From assembly GCA_034687125.1 (NCBI GenBank), contig JAQGBZ010000036.1, forward strand, positions 124,001-188,000: a DNA stretch of 64,000 nucleotides. Reading direction: 5' to 3'. The position numbers and the translations under genes were made by a program. The number at the start of each line of letters is the position of its first letter. Position 1 is the first letter of the stretch. Positions 1-10,700 of the stretch are shown in pieces. Source of the DNA: Neelides folsomi (lineage: Eukaryota; Arthropoda; Collembola; Neelipleona; Neelidae). Below the pieces are notes generated by a model that saw only the letters and a program-made list of their open reading frames with translations, was not told where the DNA came from and did no database searches.

Positions 1-493
1 TCAAGGCCAACGATTCGTTTATCAGAATTCATTTTGAAGACCCAATCCTTTCCTAAGTGGTCGAAACTTGCCATCAACATAGGAGTTAGCGGATGGCAAT
101 ACAAAATGACGTCTGATTTGATTCGCTCTCGTACGCTGGACAGCTCTAGTCCCGTCATGTGATCTGGGTAAATATGTTAAATATGATAATTAATAAATTT
201 TCAAAATTATTGCGTCATCAGTACATTGGCTTAATGATGAAGGACATTTAAATTTTTTATTAGACACCCTATTCTTATTTAATTAAATATCTGTAATCTT
301 TCACTAGTCAATTACCCGAATGTCCATGAGAAAGGAAAAAAATGGTAGAATTTTTGGACTTTTCAGCAAAATGGTCGACTGCGACATTTGGAAGTTCCCT
401 AAGTGGCCCGACATTTATGTTGCTTTCGCTGATAAACTTTAGGGAATTCATTTCTCTAAACTCGTCCTTTATATAATATAATTGTGATTCCAC
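1..493 (-). CDS. DCLRE1C: SNM1-family metallo-beta-lactamase nuclease, Artemis-like (5' end only)
   Basis: Two coding exons are visible on the minus strand, 493-316 and 163 down to the window edge. They join in phase (178 nt, then an acceptor CAG). Across the junction they encode FFLSHGHSDHMTGL, which carries the HxHxDH metal-binding motif of SNM1 DNA nucleases. The preceding PNVAVDHF and the following ILYCHPLT resemble Artemis (DCLRE1C) more than Apollo or SNM1A, including the length of the segment between them. Known role of the family: nucleolytic DNA end processing in repair; Artemis acts in non-homologous end joining. The start at 493 is the first Met; an internal Met at 451 is an alternative. 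The rest of the gene lies off the left edge. It is divergent from the next gene, with about 720 bp between the starts. The family call is firm; the Artemis assignment is likely but rests on 113 residues. Confidence 0.8.
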
Positions 494-1214
494 AACTTTG
501 GTGGCGTAAAAACAAATTTAAGACGAAGACAATAAACTTTAGTTTTATGAATATGAATTGAGAATACAAAAAAGACAAAAATGCGTTCACTCTCAATTTT
601 ATATCTTCTAATCCCGCCAACCAAGGGGAATTTTTTATAAAAGTTTGAATCTCCATCTCTCGAACATCATCTCATTGCATTCTTTCCCTTTTCCGTCTCA
701 AGATTCCCAAAAAGAACCTTTGTACTTTTCCCCTTTAATTTTCTTTAAATTGAGTTTTATTTAACAAAAATACTTTTTAATGCTGGCAAATAATGATTGT
801 TGATTCCCCTTTAAAGGAGTTTTTATAAAATTCACTACTGTTTATATTAAACTATTGAAGAAATATATATATATATATATATCGTATATATATTTATTTT
901 ATAATATAAATCTGAACAATGAACTTTTAATTGATCACACTTTATGTATGACAACTATATGTTAATATGTAATACATACTACATGTTTACTTATTGTACT
1001 TATGCAATTAGTTAAAATTGTAAAAAAATTTACTTTAGATCTTAAGGTTTTAAGGGGTGATATGATATTATAGTTATGATTGTCTAACGAACGCGAATAA
1101 GAAAGCGGAATAAACAAATTAGAAATAGAAGAGAAAGAGCTGAAAGAAGTAGACGAGAAAGAGAGGGACAGGTCAGGGGACGAGAGTCAGAGTCGGAGAC
1201 GAAACAAGTTAAGG
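494..1214. promoter_or_regulatory. Divergent intergenic region, SNM1-like / PDHX
   Basis: This AT-rich spacer of about 720 bp separates two divergent start codons, so it should contain both promoters. It includes an (AT)n microsatellite at about 862-882. I see no lipoyl-domain or other coding signature in it on either strand. The last 115 bp before 1215 are purine-rich and in frame with the downstream ORF back to a stop near 1096, but contain no ATG. Confidence 0.5.
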
Positions 1215-2290
1215 ATGAGTAGCAGCGGACGACTTCTTGGACCAGCAGTCCGGGCCCTTCTTGCCACTCACAAGTTGTCACCATCCGAGATTCGCCCATC
1301 CGGTCCTCATGGGATTATAATCAAGGGCGATGTTCTCAAAGCCGCCCAAGATAGACCCAAAACCAAGTCATCAAAATCATCAAAGGCCCAACCAACAACT
1401 GCCGATTTCCAACCAACTTTCGATCGAACCATTTCTCCACATCGACTTTCTCTCGCACAGGAATATGTCCTCGCAAAAGTATATTTTTAATATTAATAAA
1501 TTTTTCGATTAATTAATTTAAATTAATTTTATATTTACGAAATTAACTTTATTACAATTTTATGTTATTTATTTAATGGAATTATTTTGTATTTAAAAGA
1601 AAGAACTGGCTCATTCATATGCCGGGACGGAGACGTCGCTTACAACAGCTCAGTCTCTCCTCAATTCACTCGAGTTACAAGGAGAGGAAGCGAATCTTTC
1701 AGCCTTGTTGGCCAAAATTGTAGCTGGAACAGTTTGGAAAATCAATACCTTTGCCACATCCGAAATCCCCGATTCGATTGCTATCTCCGTTGCTTCTCAT
1801 ATGGGGAATGGAATTGCTGTCGTGGAGGGGATGAGAGAAAAAGACATCTTGATCATATCCAAGGAATTGAAAAGAGCCGAAAAGGCCGCTTTAACCGGAT
1901 CACTTCCACCTCCGTCACCGGCAATTCTTACGTAAAACCCGACCTCACTTAATTATTTTATATTTTTTAAATTTTATTGTCAGTTTAATATTTATTAATA
2001 TTGATCAAGGATTTTATCAATTTTTCAGGGTTCGAAACGAAGGGTCAGGAGGTCCAGAATGGTTGGTTCCAATCATCCTTCGCGGTTCTTTAGGAGCAAT
2101 CTCACTTGGCGGCCCATCTCTTAAATTTGGACAGAATGGGCGGTACGAGTCAGCAAAGCTGAGTTTTTCTTATGATGCTTCTCGAGTGTCAACAGAAGAC
2201 GCGGCCCTTTTCCTGGCCCACGTCAAGGACGATTTAGAAAGATGCAGTGGAGTATCCTTGGGTTTATTACCAAACCCTGTTCCAGTCTAA
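1215..2290 (+). CDS. PDHX: Pyruvate dehydrogenase complex E3-binding protein (PDHX), lipoyl-less
   Basis: Three exons, 1215-1478, 1600-1931 and 2029-2290, join in phase to about 285 residues. Residues 6-45 are a peripheral subunit-binding (E3-binding) domain, with LLGPAVRALLATHKL and GPHGIIIKGDVL. After a Lys/Ser/Pro linker comes a 2-oxoacid dehydrogenase acyltransferase-type domain (LAHSYAGTE, ISVASHMGNGIAVVEG, GGPEWLVPIILRGSLGAISLGG). The acyltransferase active-site DHRxxDG motif is replaced by a degenerate SYDASRVSTEDA. Human PDHX is also degenerate there, so PDHX is favoured over E2. The known role is tethering dihydrolipoamide dehydrogenase to the mitochondrial PDH core. The N-terminal lipoyl domain is absent: the first ATG lies directly before the binding domain, and the upstream neighbour leaves no room for it. 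No separate mitochondrial transit peptide is evident. A polyadenylation signal AATAAA lies at 2325-2330. Confidence 0.85.
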
Positions 2291-2514
2291 TCAAAAATCA
2301 AACCCTACCTCAACATATTGGAGAAATAAATTAATGAGTGCTATTCAAGTCAATACATCACAAATGTTTTATTAATTGGCCATTTAGTTAAAATTAGTAG
2401 TGATATGTTTTTATATGAAAATCTATCATTTAAAAATATCATATTATCATATAATATTTTTGACAATTTTAGAATTTGCTAATTAAGTAATAAATGATCA
2501 TTTGTGGAATGAAG

Positions 2515-3384
2515 TCACATGAGTCTCTTTTGGACCACGTAGAGAGCACAAGCCATGAAGAAAGCCAATGCAATGAAGATCAAAAGTTTGTCGGTCCATT
2601 CCCTCCGTCCATACTTGGTGAGAAGTGAGCGAGTTGAAGTGAGGGCAGCTGATTGTTCTCGCAATTCTTCGCCACTTCCAACCACAGTGGCCGAGGAGTC
2701 GGAAAGGGTTTCCAATGTCCGTCCACTCCGGTCGACAGTTTCTTGAAGACGAGCTCGGGCAGCTTCAAGTCCGGCTGTCGCCCCCACACCCAAACTCCCG
2801 GGTTCTTGGCGACGTCTCGGCCCTGTGTCCGAATTGAGATCAAAGAGAAATGACCTCCCTCTGGCCTCCTTGAACAAATTGATGTCAATGGTAAGTCGCC
2901 TCATGGAAGCCTCGATCCTGCAAGCATAAAGTGAGTACTGGGTCATGAGGGTAATTTGATCCTACTCTCCAATGATAAGGGAGCCGACTGAGACGGAGTC
3001 GGCGATCCCGAACCGGAACTCGTCCCCGGACATCGACTGGGCCTCGCGAAGAGCTGATCGCATGAGGCCTAGATTCATCCGAATAACTCTGACGGCCTCG
3101 TCCAGCCGGTCGTCGAGTCTTTGAGCATCGGCGGATTCCGGCAAAGTGTCCCGCAGGGCCCGGAGGTCCGCTTCGGCTCCCTGGAGGGCCGCCTAATGAG
3201 ACACACCCATAAATGATGTGGGGGAGTTGGGGCCTCGGAATTAATAAGTCGGTCGTGAGGTGGTGGGGCGGGTAATGGAAGGTCCCTCACCGGCCACAAG
3301 GCCAGAATTTATGGAAATGGGAGTGGGGTCTGGGAATCCTTTTATCTCTCTTTCCCAGGAGGCAAGGAGCCTCTCGAGGGTCTT
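2515..3384 (-). CDS. BNIP1: SEC20/BNIP1-type Qb-SNARE (N-terminus unresolved)
   Basis: The C-terminal exon (2917-2515) encodes a SNARE helix (LQETVDRSGRTLETLSDSS), then LLTKYGRREWTDKLL, a hydrophobic transmembrane anchor (IFIALAFFMACALYVV) and a short QKRLM tail. The TKYxRRExTDKLLIF signature is diagnostic of SEC20/BNIP1, the Qb-SNARE of retrograde Golgi-to-ER fusion. An upstream exon (3192-2966) encodes helical text (LDEAVRVIRMNLGLMRSALREA) that aligns with the BNIP1 N-terminal region. The two join in phase across a 48-bp intron. A further exon at about 3384-3291 (LERLLASWEREIKGF) is likely, but its GTGAGG donor does not give the phase needed by the 3192 acceptor, so that junction is uncertain. 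I could not identify the start codon. Convergent with PDHX. Confidence 0.85.
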
Positions 3385-3778
3385 CTGTGCCCTTCAGGCC
3401 CACTTGTCCAAACATTGGGGATCCTTCAGGTTGCGTCATTTCTCGCGTCGAAAGGGAGCCGTAATCGGGTTAACGAGATAATTGGAATTAGGGAGATAAG
3501 CAGGGCCCCCTGATCATCCCAGGTGGGAGCTGAATGGGGAGGTCCGCTCGGATTGTCCCTCGCCCCTGGTCCTTCAGAGACCGCAAAGGGCCAATAAATA
3601 TCTCACACTTTCACCCGACGCGTCCGCTCAAAGGCCCCCAATCTAATGGGCCGAGTGAAGATCTCCCCGAAGGAAGATGACTTGTCCCACCACCTCCGTG
3701 GGTCGCAATTAAATGGAGGTAACGGAGGGGGGAGGTAATTGCGAGCCTTCCCTCGCACTCCTCGCCACTCGGACCGCG

Positions 3779-4647
3779 ATGGTTCGTGCGGGAGCAGTCG
3801 GGCTGTTACCTTTGCGGCGACGGCCAGGCGGGTGATCGGCGAGGGGCCCATTTGAAGTGCGCGGGTGGGGTGGGGAGGGTGAGCTCCGGGGCCGAGAGTG
3901 CCGAGCTCACCTCATCCTCAGTCCCGCTCTCTCCTCCACCACGGCCCCGCGGAGATCTCGGGAAGGGCGGGGGCGGGGGGATGCGGGAGCTGCGTGGTGG
4001 TTACTCCTCGGGCTCCTCCTCTCGGCCCACGGCGGCCCGCCAGTCCTCCGACTCGCCCGGCTCTACAACCAGTGCGCCCTGGCCAACCTCGTCCTCGGCG
4101 ACGGCGTCTCCGCCTCCTCGGCCGTGCCCTCGCGAAGAGGTAACTCCTTGCCCCAGCCCGACTGCCGTCACACCTTTGACCCTCAGATCAGCTCGCGCTG
4201 GAGTCGTTCTTCCGCCACGAGGTCCGGACCCGCATCCGCGGCCTCGCCACCCACAAGTACCTGTGCTTCAACCGAAGGGCCCGGCTGGTGGCAAAGCCAA
4301 AGGTCAGTCCCACATTCCCCCAACCACTCACGTGTGGCCGGGCAACGTGGGACTCCCTCCGAACTCTCCGTCTTTTACAGGCCAAGGCCCGCGGCCGGCG
4401 ATGCGAGTTCGTGGAGGAAACCGCCCCCCGCGGAAGTCGCTTCAGGTCCGCCGCCAACCCCGCCTGGTACGTGGGGTTCAACCGCCGGGGGCGCCCGCTG
4501 CCCGGACCGCTCTCCCGCGGCCCCTGCGCCCACTTCCTTAAGAGCCCCGCCAGACGGCCGCCCTCGTTCAGCCCCGCAGCCCACAACGCCCGACTCGCAA
4601 GGGCCCCGCAGCCCCCCGAGCCCCGCCCGCAAAAGGCACCACAATAA
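3779..4647 (+). CDS. Fibroblast growth factor, FGF8/17/18-like ligand
   Basis: Four exons are proposed: 3779-3831, 3922-4139, 4187-4302 and 4381-4647. All phases match, giving about 217 residues. A hydrophobic stretch (AAWWLLLGLLLSAHGG) at about residues 44-59 looks like a signal sequence, preceded by an Arg/Gly-rich leader whose ATG is my least certain choice. The core has RLYNQCALANLVLG, then VRTRIRGLATHKYLCFNRRARLVAKPK and GRRCEFVEE. WYVGFNRRGRPLPGP and CAHFLKSP follow. This matches the beta-trefoil order of FGF8-type ligands, including the conserved Cys pair (YLC, RRC) and the Gly-Arg-Pro turn. Known role: secreted ligand for FGF receptor tyrosine kinases. The tail after LKSP is Pro/Arg-rich. 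The stop overlaps an AATAAA signal. The GC-rich exons make other frames open too. FGF family is firm; the subfamily is likely. Confidence 0.8.
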
Positions 4648-4648
4648 A
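4643..4648 (+). terminator. AATAAA polyadenylation signal overlapping the FGF stop codon
   Basis: The TAA stop at 4645-4647 lies inside a canonical AATAAA hexamer. Together with the next gene starting at 4742, this implies an extremely short 3' UTR. Confidence 0.55.
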
Positions 4649-4741
4649 CTCTATTTTATTTACTCGCTCCACTCGAGGACTTGAATTCTTGCACCATGCC
4701 CTCGGGCACCCTCCCACTGGAGTCTCCGCCCAAGGCACTTC

Positions 4742-7700
4742 ATGGACCAGACACGCATCCGACAGCTCCTGGCGGCCGCCAACGGGGCCGCCGAGCAGGG
4801 CGCCTTCCCACCCGCACTCGCCCTTTACTCCCACGCCCTCGCCCTCGACCCAGACAACCCCGTGGTGCTCTCAAACAGATCCGCTGCCCTTGTGAGGCTG
4901 GCCCGGTTCCCCGCCGCTCTGGCCGATGCGCTAAGGGCAAAACATCTACGCCCCACGTGGGCAAAGGTAAATCCCGCCGACCCGCCAATCACCCTTCACG
5001 ACACTCATCCTCCCTGGCAGGCACATTATCGAGAGGGGGTGGCGCTCCAGTGTCTTGGACGCCACTACGAGGCCTTGGCCGCCTTCGCTGCCGCCCTCGC
5101 CCTCGATCCGCATTCCTCGGAACTCGTCGATGGACTCCTTGAGGCCGCCTCTAAGTCACCGCTCAAAGGTCAGTAAAATCAACTGTCATTTTGCTTTTTC
5201 AATCCCATTCATATTTTATCCAAGGTCATATTTCCCTTTTTTGACATTTCATCCCTTTCAGAATTCCAATTTTCAGTTAGTAAAGAGAATCCAAGAAAAA
5301 TAAATTAACTACGCATTTTGATTAAAATACTTTATGGTTTTTTTAAATTAATTAATGAAACAAATCATTTAAAAAGATTATTAAAATATTTTAGAATTAA
5401 ATCTTACGAAGTAAAAATTTATAATTGGGAAATTTACAGTCAAATTATTTTTGTTTATTACCTAATTTGTCCTTAAGAAAATTTAACTTAATTGTGTTTT
5501 ATAATATTATTTCTTAGGATTTTGGTATTTTGTTTTATGTAGGAATTGTATTTAATTTACTTTTGGTATTTTTCTGCAACACCATACATAATTAGATTGA
5601 AACCCAATGCACCTTTACAGGGCTTTTCTAATTTTATATTTTTACTTGGAATTAATGTCGTTTTATGCCATTTTGTCATTCCTTGTAAGTCTTGATTTAA
5701 TCCCAAAATATTTAAGAAAAACGTTTTAAGGAATCTGAGTAAAGTATTTTCTATTAAATTGCTCTCTCACTATATACCTAATATTAACTTCCTTACCCCT
5801 TTTACCTATCTTGAAAATAAGTAAAATTTAATCATTATTAAATCGCACATTTATTATCGGGAAAGTAAACATGGAAATTTCTGTAATTTAAATTGTCAAC
5901 ATTTTTTGTCAGATATGATTATTTTAATATATTCAGATAAAGATTATTAATTTACATTCAGTCAATTATAAGAGTGGGATAAGATTATTTTATCAAAAAT
6001 GAAATATTTTAATCATCATTAAATCATATATGTCACCATAAGAGTATAAATTACAACTATTGAGACGTGTGATGTCATATATATATATATGGATTAACGA
6101 CTGATTGTGATTATTTCATGATTTTAATTTGCATACTTTGATCAATAACATTATCTACATAAATAATCATGCAAACAATAAACATCCCAATGAATAATTT
6201 GTACCGTTTTTCTATGAGAGTAATATTTAAAACATGTTTATTATCATCTTTATGAAATATGGGATGGAGAAGCAACAGGTAGCACGGGAGTTTCTTTTTT
6301 ATTCAACAGATAAATAATAAAATAGGGAATTTGTTAAAAAAAACTTTTAAAATTCAAGTTGTCCTTTTCATCCAAATGTCATTATCATTTCAAGGCGTGA
6401 CATTGATGTAAGATAATAAAAAAGATTTTATTATTAAACGAGATTGAGACCAACAATGTTAATTTGGCCCAAGAGGAGATTTTAAATATTCACTGACTTG
6501 ATCGTTAAATTGTTTGAATTGAGTGAGGATAAAACCAAATGTACTTGTAAGGCATTTTAACCGAGGTTATCTGTCCCACGCGGAAGGACGTATGAAAATG
6601 TAATTTATTCCTTTCTTCACACTTTCAAAATTGATTCATTGGAAGTAGTAAAGAAGAAGATAAGGCCAATTAATTGTCCCTCCCGAGTCAATTAAATTGA
6701 AGGAAAGTGGTCCTTTTCCTTTTTCACCATGTTGACATTTTAATGATGTTGTTAGGTCGGTTGGAGCCAGCGTTGGCCCAAGTTGAATCTCTTCGTTCTT
6801 CCTCTGACTCGCAGCTCTCGCCAAAGTAAGGAAATGGAAATGTATATAGAATGATTAAAAAATATAATAAAATTGAAGGGAAGAAGTCCGAGAACGGAGC
6901 TTCGTCCTTCTCGCCCTCATCGGTCAAGAACTTGTGTCTGGAGGAGTTTCTGAACATGGAGCTGGAGTTCTTGAATCATCGCTCCGAGTCGGGAGCGGGA
7001 ATCTCCGACTCAAAGGGTCTGTTCATTCAGCTCTTTCTTCGGCCTACTGGGCCTTGAAGGATCTTGGGAAAGCTGTCGAGTCCATGAGAAAAGATCTGGA
7101 AGTGGCCAAGGCATTGGGAGACGCCGGAGGAGAAGCTCGAGCTCATGGGAACTTGGGCAAGGCTTACTTTGCTCAAGGAAATTTTAAAGATGCTCTTTCG
7201 GCCCATCGATTCCAACTTGTTTTGGCTTTAAGAGCCAACGACTCCCTTGCGGCCGCCGGAGCTCTCACTTCACTTGGTAAGAAAATCCATCCGGTGTGTC
7301 CCATTAAGCTTCTTCCTTTATTGACTGCATTCCTCCAAGTGCGAAGAGAAGCTCCCAGGTTCCTAATGGCCATAATGGGTCTTGGCCGCCAAGAGATGTA
7401 TAATAGGTATTAGCAACTAGGGATTTAGCATTCAATTACAATGTCCCATCTTTTTCTTATGAAGGAATGTAGAGATTCTTGGTGGATATTCCACCAGAGG
7501 AACGTTTAAATTGACATTTATTTCACCCTTTATCTCCCCTCACCCGAGTGTGTGTTTACCTCCACACGAGTGTATGGGTGACGCATGAATTTTTTGGACT
7601 CTTCTTGGAAGAATGTAATCTGGGGATGGGTTGGTTCCTCGGAAGTCCTCCATTGGCTCATTAGGACCCTGGATGAGCCAAAATGTCGAGGCCAAGTGTC

Positions 7701-10700
7701 CGGGAGACGAAGGAACGTGGGAAAGGAGTCGGGACGATAATTGATAACAGAGGAATGTCTAATCACTTCCTATCAAATATTGACTCTTCCCTCTGGTCGA
7801 GCCACAGCACGTTCTATTCAAACTGTTTGCTCACTCTCTCACACACACAAAAAACAGACGGAGGAATTTACATATATAATAATTCCCTATCGAGATTCCG
7901 GTTGCCCAACCCCTGATCCTTCCGATCTTCTTCCAGGGCACGTGTACAGCGGAATCGGCGACTTCGCCAACGCCCTCGCATCCCATCAACAATGTGTCGG
8001 GATGTTGCAACGGGCCGGAGCTCGCGGGTTGGAAGGGCGGGAGATTGGGCACGTGGGAAGTGTCCTTCTCGCCCTTGGGGACTTTGCCGGGGCCGTTGAG
8101 TGTCACCGAGAACAACTTCGTCTGGCCGAAGGTCGAGGTGAAGAAGGACGGGCCCTGGCGGCTCTTGGAGCAGCCTTCTCAGCACGTAGACATTTCGGAG
8201 AGGCCATGGGGTTTCTTCATCGGGCCCTGGCGGCCGCCAAAGAAGAAGGCGACAAAGGACTGGAAGGCCGTTGCTATGCAGGACTTGGCGGGGCCGCCAG
8301 AGGTCTTGGGCAACTCCCGGCAGCTCGGACTTGGCATGCCAAAGAACTCGATGTGGCATTGGAATCTCGGGACAAGAGCGGGGAGGGACGAGCAGCAGCA
8401 AATCTCGCTCTCGTGTTTGGTCTTTTAGGTGACCAGGAAGCGGCTTTGAAATTGCATCGAGCAGCTTTGTCAGTGGCTCTGAGCAGCGGGGATCGACCAG
8501 CGGCTGGACGAGCCTATGGCAACATAGGTAATTGTCTGGCGGGACTGGGATTGCTGAGCGAAGCGGTCGAGTGCCATCAGCACGAGCTGGCCATCTCGAA
8601 GGAGGTGAGTGTGTCGAGGGAGGAATGTGAGAGATTTATGTATTCCGGAGAAATCCTGGGGGGTCGTGGGATTCCATTCACATGGTCCACCTGCAACGAC
8701 TGGTCTTCCCAACCCTCCCTCCCGCCGTCCCCAACAAGGCGGGTAGGGCTGGAATAAAAGCCCATTCATATCCCGGCCAACGTCTTCATTCCCCATCCAT
8801 CACAGCCGAGTGGGCAGATTGTCAATCAGGCCTCGTGCTTCTTCTCAATGAGTGGCAGTGGACAGAGGATGAGTTCCAAAGAACAACCCACATAAATCCA
8901 ACCTCTTGAATGAACAAACTTGTCATTGTCAGCCCACCTTTTGTGTGGGGGACCGGGGCGGGTGGAGACGGAGCCCCATTGAGCCTCCCTTAAGTGCCGA
9001 GGTCGGTTCCCTTGGGTTCTTTTCACCTTTCCTCCTAGTCCTATGAAAGAGAGAAATACCGCAAGAACCTTCCGCTCTTACCCACTCTCAAATTACACCC
9101 GGAGACCCAAGACCTCTCTAATGCAAATAAAGGGCTTTTCGAACATTACTCACGGCCAACCAGTTCCACATCTTTTGACTAGGCCGTAAAGTCATCGGAA
9201 ATTAATTGTGGAGCCCTTTGGTTTCTCTCCGCTCCCCTGGTCCCTACAAAGGACCCGTCACAGAATCCCCAAACCCACTCGGCCGTTTAATGACCAAAGA
9301 TCGTTGATTCCCTAAACTGCTCGTCACCTGGGGGCTGAGGACTCACTCCATGGGTTGATTGCCTTTCATATATATGTATGTCCTATATGGAATATATCCT
9401 ATAGGTGGGCGACCGGGCTGGTGAAGCTGCGACACATGGAAACCTCGGAGCTGCATGGCAAGGTCTTGGACATCACCAACTCGCCTTGTCCCATTACTCT
9501 GCCCATCTCTCCTTGTCAAGAGAACAGAAAGACGTGGCCGGAGAGGCCGTCGCTCTCGTCAATCTTGGAAATTGCCATGCGGCGAGCGGGGCCTTTGCGG
9601 CCGCCATTCCCTTCTATGAAAACTTCCTGGCTCTTTCTCAGGAAGTGGGGGATTTGGTGGGGGAGCGAAGGGGATGTGACCTCCTTGGGTTTGCCCACTT
9701 CTCGATTGGGAACTTTAGAGAAGCTCTAAGATATTACGAACATGACCTCGCCCTCGCACCCGACTCACCTCGGCCGCATTGCAACAGGGGTTTGGCCCTT
9801 CTCGCCCTGGGGGATTTGGTGGGAGCTCTTTCGGCTCAAAGGTCTTTCCTGTCCCTGGCCAGTGACTCGAAGACGAAGTTGAAGGCTCTGGCAAATGTGG
9901 CCAATGTTTTGCTCAGGTTTCTTTTACTCAATTTATGGCATGGTGATTTGTCCAACTCACCCAGATTGGGCAAACTGATGGGACTTGACATTTAACATTT
10001 TGGGTTTTTTGGAAGGAACGGAGATGCCAAAGAAGCTTTGAAAATGAGTGAAGAAGAAGTTGAGTTGGCCAAAGAAGTGGGAGATCCAAAGCTGATTGGA
10101 GGTGCTTATGGAGGTGTTGCAGCTGCCCATCGACGACTTGGAAACCTCGAAGAAGCTCTTAAATGCCATGAAGAAGTAAAATCCTTTTTTGTTTATCCAA
10201 TTTCATCCCTTTGCTTACATTAATTATCATTCCATTGGTCAATGAGGAATTTAGCATGGCTAAGAGCTTTTCTCCCACAAGGTTGACTAATTGTAAAAAA
10301 CGTCATCAGAATATTTCATGGTTTTTAACTACCATTAAATAGGAAAGTAATAATTAGTTATGCAAAGTAAACCTCAAACTTTTCTGTTGGTTTAAACATT
10401 CAAACTCACAGACTATGCTTCAAATCTACGCTTCAATAATAAACATTAGATATAAATTGACTAAATATTCAGCTAATGCACTTGTAATTAATTTCCTTAT
10501 TACATTTACATATTATATACTCAATTATATATGTTGTCCATGAAGGTAACATTTGATTCCAAGTATTATTTATTTAATGGTCAATGAGAGAATATTTAAA
10601 TATATTCAAAGTGGGTTAGTTAAAAGAACACAAAATCCCTGGATTGTTTTTCCAATATGTCAATATTTGCTTATTGAGAAAGCATTTTTAAGAGCGTCTC

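Noticed and set aside
494-1214. Search for an upstream lipoyl-domain exon of PDHX
   Set aside because: No ETDKA-type motif or coding-like composition, and an in-frame stop lies before the ATG.
3786-4834. Several long overlapping ORFs on both strands across the FGF gene
   Set aside because: High GC content keeps many frames open. Only the spliced FGF frame shows family conservation.
7831-8401. Long minus-strand ORFs opposite TTC28
   Set aside because: They are antisense shadows of the GC-rich TPR exon and match no family.
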